A stretch of 7,232 nucleotides of DNA from Campylobacterales bacterium (lineage in GTDB: Bacteria; Campylobacterota; Campylobacteria; Campylobacterales; QNZT01). Location: assembly GCA_027080605.1 (NCBI GenBank), contig JALWRO010000103.1, positions 1 through 7,232 on the forward strand. Reading direction: 5' to 3'. Below are positions 5,867 to 7,232 of this stretch, piece after piece (positions within the stretch are counted from its first letter, which is position 1; the number at the start of each line of letters is the position of its first letter). The notes beneath the pieces were generated by a model. That model saw only the letters and a list, made by a program, of their open reading frames with translations. It was not told where the DNA came from and did not search any database. A program made the position numbers and the translations under genes.

Positions 5867-7232
5867 TTAAGATATTTGAAAAATCTGTTTAAATTTTTTC
5901 CAGCCTTTTTGCAGACGTTTTACCGCTTTGTCTTTGATATTGACAACTTCCTTGAGTTTTTTCGGATTGGTTTCGAGTGTCTGAATCAACTCTGTTTTAC
6001 CCATTTCATTGAGCATCTTTTTCGCTTTTTTCTTGCCCACGCCTTTGCCTTTGGCTGCAGTGGAGAGATACTCGAAAAAGGCTTCGTCATCTACATCTTC
6101 AGTATTGATAGCGCCTTCGTCACTGTCGGGTATTTCTGTTTCCATCGTCTTGATATTTTTAAGGCGGTATTTATCCTGGAAGTTCCATTTCTCACTCGGC
6201 CACTCTTCATAGTCTCTCTCTTCGGTGTTGTACATGGGGTAGAGACTGTCGAGTGTAAATACCTCTTTTTCGCCTTCAACAGTCGCTTTTTTCTTCTTCA
6301 TGAAGTATTCGCCGTCGAAGCTCGGTGTATATTTTCCGAAAGTGATATAACGCATGGTACGTAGGAGTGAGCTGTCGATTTTTCCGAGCTCTTCCCAGTT
6401 GTAGAGCGGAATGTTCGGTTTTCTGAATTTTCCGTTGCTTAGTTTCCACATAAGATATTGCCCGATCCAGTCGCGGATGTACGGAAATGCTGCAAAAGCG
6501 GTAGCACACTCTAAAATGCGGTATTTCCCGTCTTTACCCACGGCGATGTCGCATGCCCAGTACTCTGCATTTGCCGCTTTGGATACTTTGACGGCAAGGT
6601 CGAGTAACTCTTTGGGAACATTTTGATAGTCCATACTCCCGCCCTGGGAAGTGTTGGTCAGCCATTCCCCTTCAGGCGGACGTCTCCAGAATGCACAAAC
6701 CGGCTTGTGACCGATGAGCATAACACGTACATCTGCTTCCATAGGGACAAAATCCTGCATATACATAGGATGGTATTTTTTGGTATCGAAGAGTTTTTTC
6801 GCTTCCTGTTTCGAGTCCACTTTGTGTACGAAGTAACCGCCGTAATTGGAAGGACCGTAACTCTTTTTGACGATTTTCGGATACGTTGTTTTTTCCAGAA
6901 ATTCATACCCTTTTTTTCTGTCGTAAAAGATATAGGTTTTGGGAACCGGTATGTCATATTTCCAGCAGAAACGGGTGACGTTCTCTTTGGATTTGTTCGC
7001 AAATTGTGTATCGAGAGAGGGGATGAATCGTACATGTGGTAGTTCTCTGGCGATCTCTCTGAATGTCTCATAAGCAGTTGCGGGAATATTGCCTATGAGC
7101 ACGTCGATCTTTTTGCGTTTGACCTCTTTGATGAAACGCTCTTTGTCGTTTTTCCAGTGGTATGTGACGGTTTCGATTTTATCCGGCCAGCCGCGGAAGT
7201 TGGAGTGGTCGAAGAAGCGGAGTACGTAGTCG
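5867..7232 (-). CDS. ATP-grasp protein with C-terminal helix-hairpin-helix-like region, 5' end missing
   Basis: This is a partial gene. The frame stays open from 7231 to the TAA at 5867-5869, giving 454 residues counted from 7231. The GTG at 7102 is only an internal codon, since upstream codons (such as VLRFFDHSNFRGWPDKIE) read as normal protein. The centre (about 88-278) is a RimK-like ATP-grasp fold, which uses ATP to join a carboxylate to an amine or similar nucleophile. Visible are the ATP-binding lysine strand PKIVKKSYGPSNYGG (118-132), DVRVMLIG (167-174), RRPPEGEWLTNTSQGG (183-198), CDIAVG (227-232) with D228, and RILECATAF (238-246) with E241. The usual metal-binding Asn two residues after this Glu is Ala243. 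After a long divergent stretch come an acidic linker (about 363-389) and a lysine-rich tail (about 393-451). The tail contains GVGKKKAKKMLNEMG, resembling the tandem HhH of RecD2 or RuvA. Substrate and biological role are unknown. Confidence 0.75.
   Translation of the reverse strand, partial: DYVLRFFDHSNFRGWPDKIETVTYHWKNDKERFIKEVKRKKIDVLIGNIPATAYETFREIARELPHVRFIPSLDTQFANKSKENVTRFCWKYDIPVPKTYIFYDRKKGYEFLEKTTYPKIVKKSYGPSNYGGYFVHKVDSKQEAKKLFDTKKYHPMYMQDFVPMEADVRVMLIGHKPVCAFWRRPPEGEWLTNTSQGGSMDYQNVPKELLDLAVKVSKAANAEYWACDIAVGKDGKYRILECATAFAAFPYIRDWIGQYLMWKLSNGKFRKPNIPLYNWEELGKIDSSLLRTMRYITFGKYTPSFDGEYFMKKKKATVEGEKEVFTLDSLYPMYNTEERDYEEWPSEKWNFQDKYRLKNIKTMETEIPDSDEGAINTEDVDDEAFFEYLSTAAKGKGVGKKKAKKMLNEMGKTELIQTLETNPKKLKEVVNIKDKAVKRLQKGWKKFKQIFQIS

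Noticed and set aside
5867..7102. A complete 411-residue ATP-grasp gene starting at GTG 7102
   Set aside because: The frame remains open to the right edge and the upstream 43 codons read as sensible protein, so this GTG is internal and the gene is truncated by the window.
5867..7232. ATP-grasp gene as a graspetide (RiPP) maturation ligase
   Set aside because: No small precursor-like gene with acidic/Thr repeats is visible nearby, and the HhH-like tail is not a feature I know from those ligases. The upstream side is not visible, so this is not fully excluded.
1..7232. CRISPR array, tRNA/rRNA, insertion sequence, prophage or known defence island
   Set aside because: No direct-repeat arrays, cloverleaf-like segments, transposase or integrase motifs, or terminal inverted repeats were seen. 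The window is almost entirely filled by the seven genes.

Overview
The window carries seven protein-coding genes and almost no spare DNA. It looks chromosomal. I infer a free-living member of the Campylobacterota (Sulfurovum/Sulfurimonas-like). The reasons are moderate GC, tightly packed and overlapping genes, an extended -10 promoter without a convincing -35 box, and an endonuclease III whose wording resembles epsilonproteobacterial homologues I recall. This is recognition by eye, not a search result.

Layout. On the + strand, positions 1-2006 hold a run of three genes: the C-terminal end of a class I PPK2 polyphosphate kinase (cut by the left edge), a two-domain UspA-type universal stress protein, and exonuclease III (xthA). 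The last two overlap by ATGA. On the - strand, positions 1996-5747 (or 5765) hold a second run, read right to left: a large multidomain M14 zinc carboxypeptidase, endonuclease III (nth) starting with GTG directly after the peptidase stop codon, and a membrane-anchored thioredoxin-like protein overlapping nth by ATGA. A TGTTATAAT promoter at 5777-5785 can drive this run. xthA and the thioredoxin gene converge and overlap by 11 bp. Further right, also on the - strand, 5867-7232 is an ATP-grasp protein with a helix-hairpin-helix-like C-terminus, cut by the right edge. A 10-bp inverted repeat just after its stop codon is its likely terminator.

How the genes fit together. PPK2, Usp and XthA form a plausible stress and repair group. 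Nth and XthA act in sequence in base excision repair: Nth removes oxidised bases and nicks the strand, and XthA cleans the 3' end. Here they lie on opposite strands about 0.5 kb apart. The thioredoxin-like protein is predicted to act on the periplasmic side of the membrane. The least explained genes are the carboxypeptidase, which has intact active-site residues and extracellular-type accessory domains but no visible signal peptide, and the ATP-grasp/HhH protein, which lacks the usual metal-binding Asn. I see no CRISPR array, tRNA, rRNA, insertion sequence or recognised defence system.
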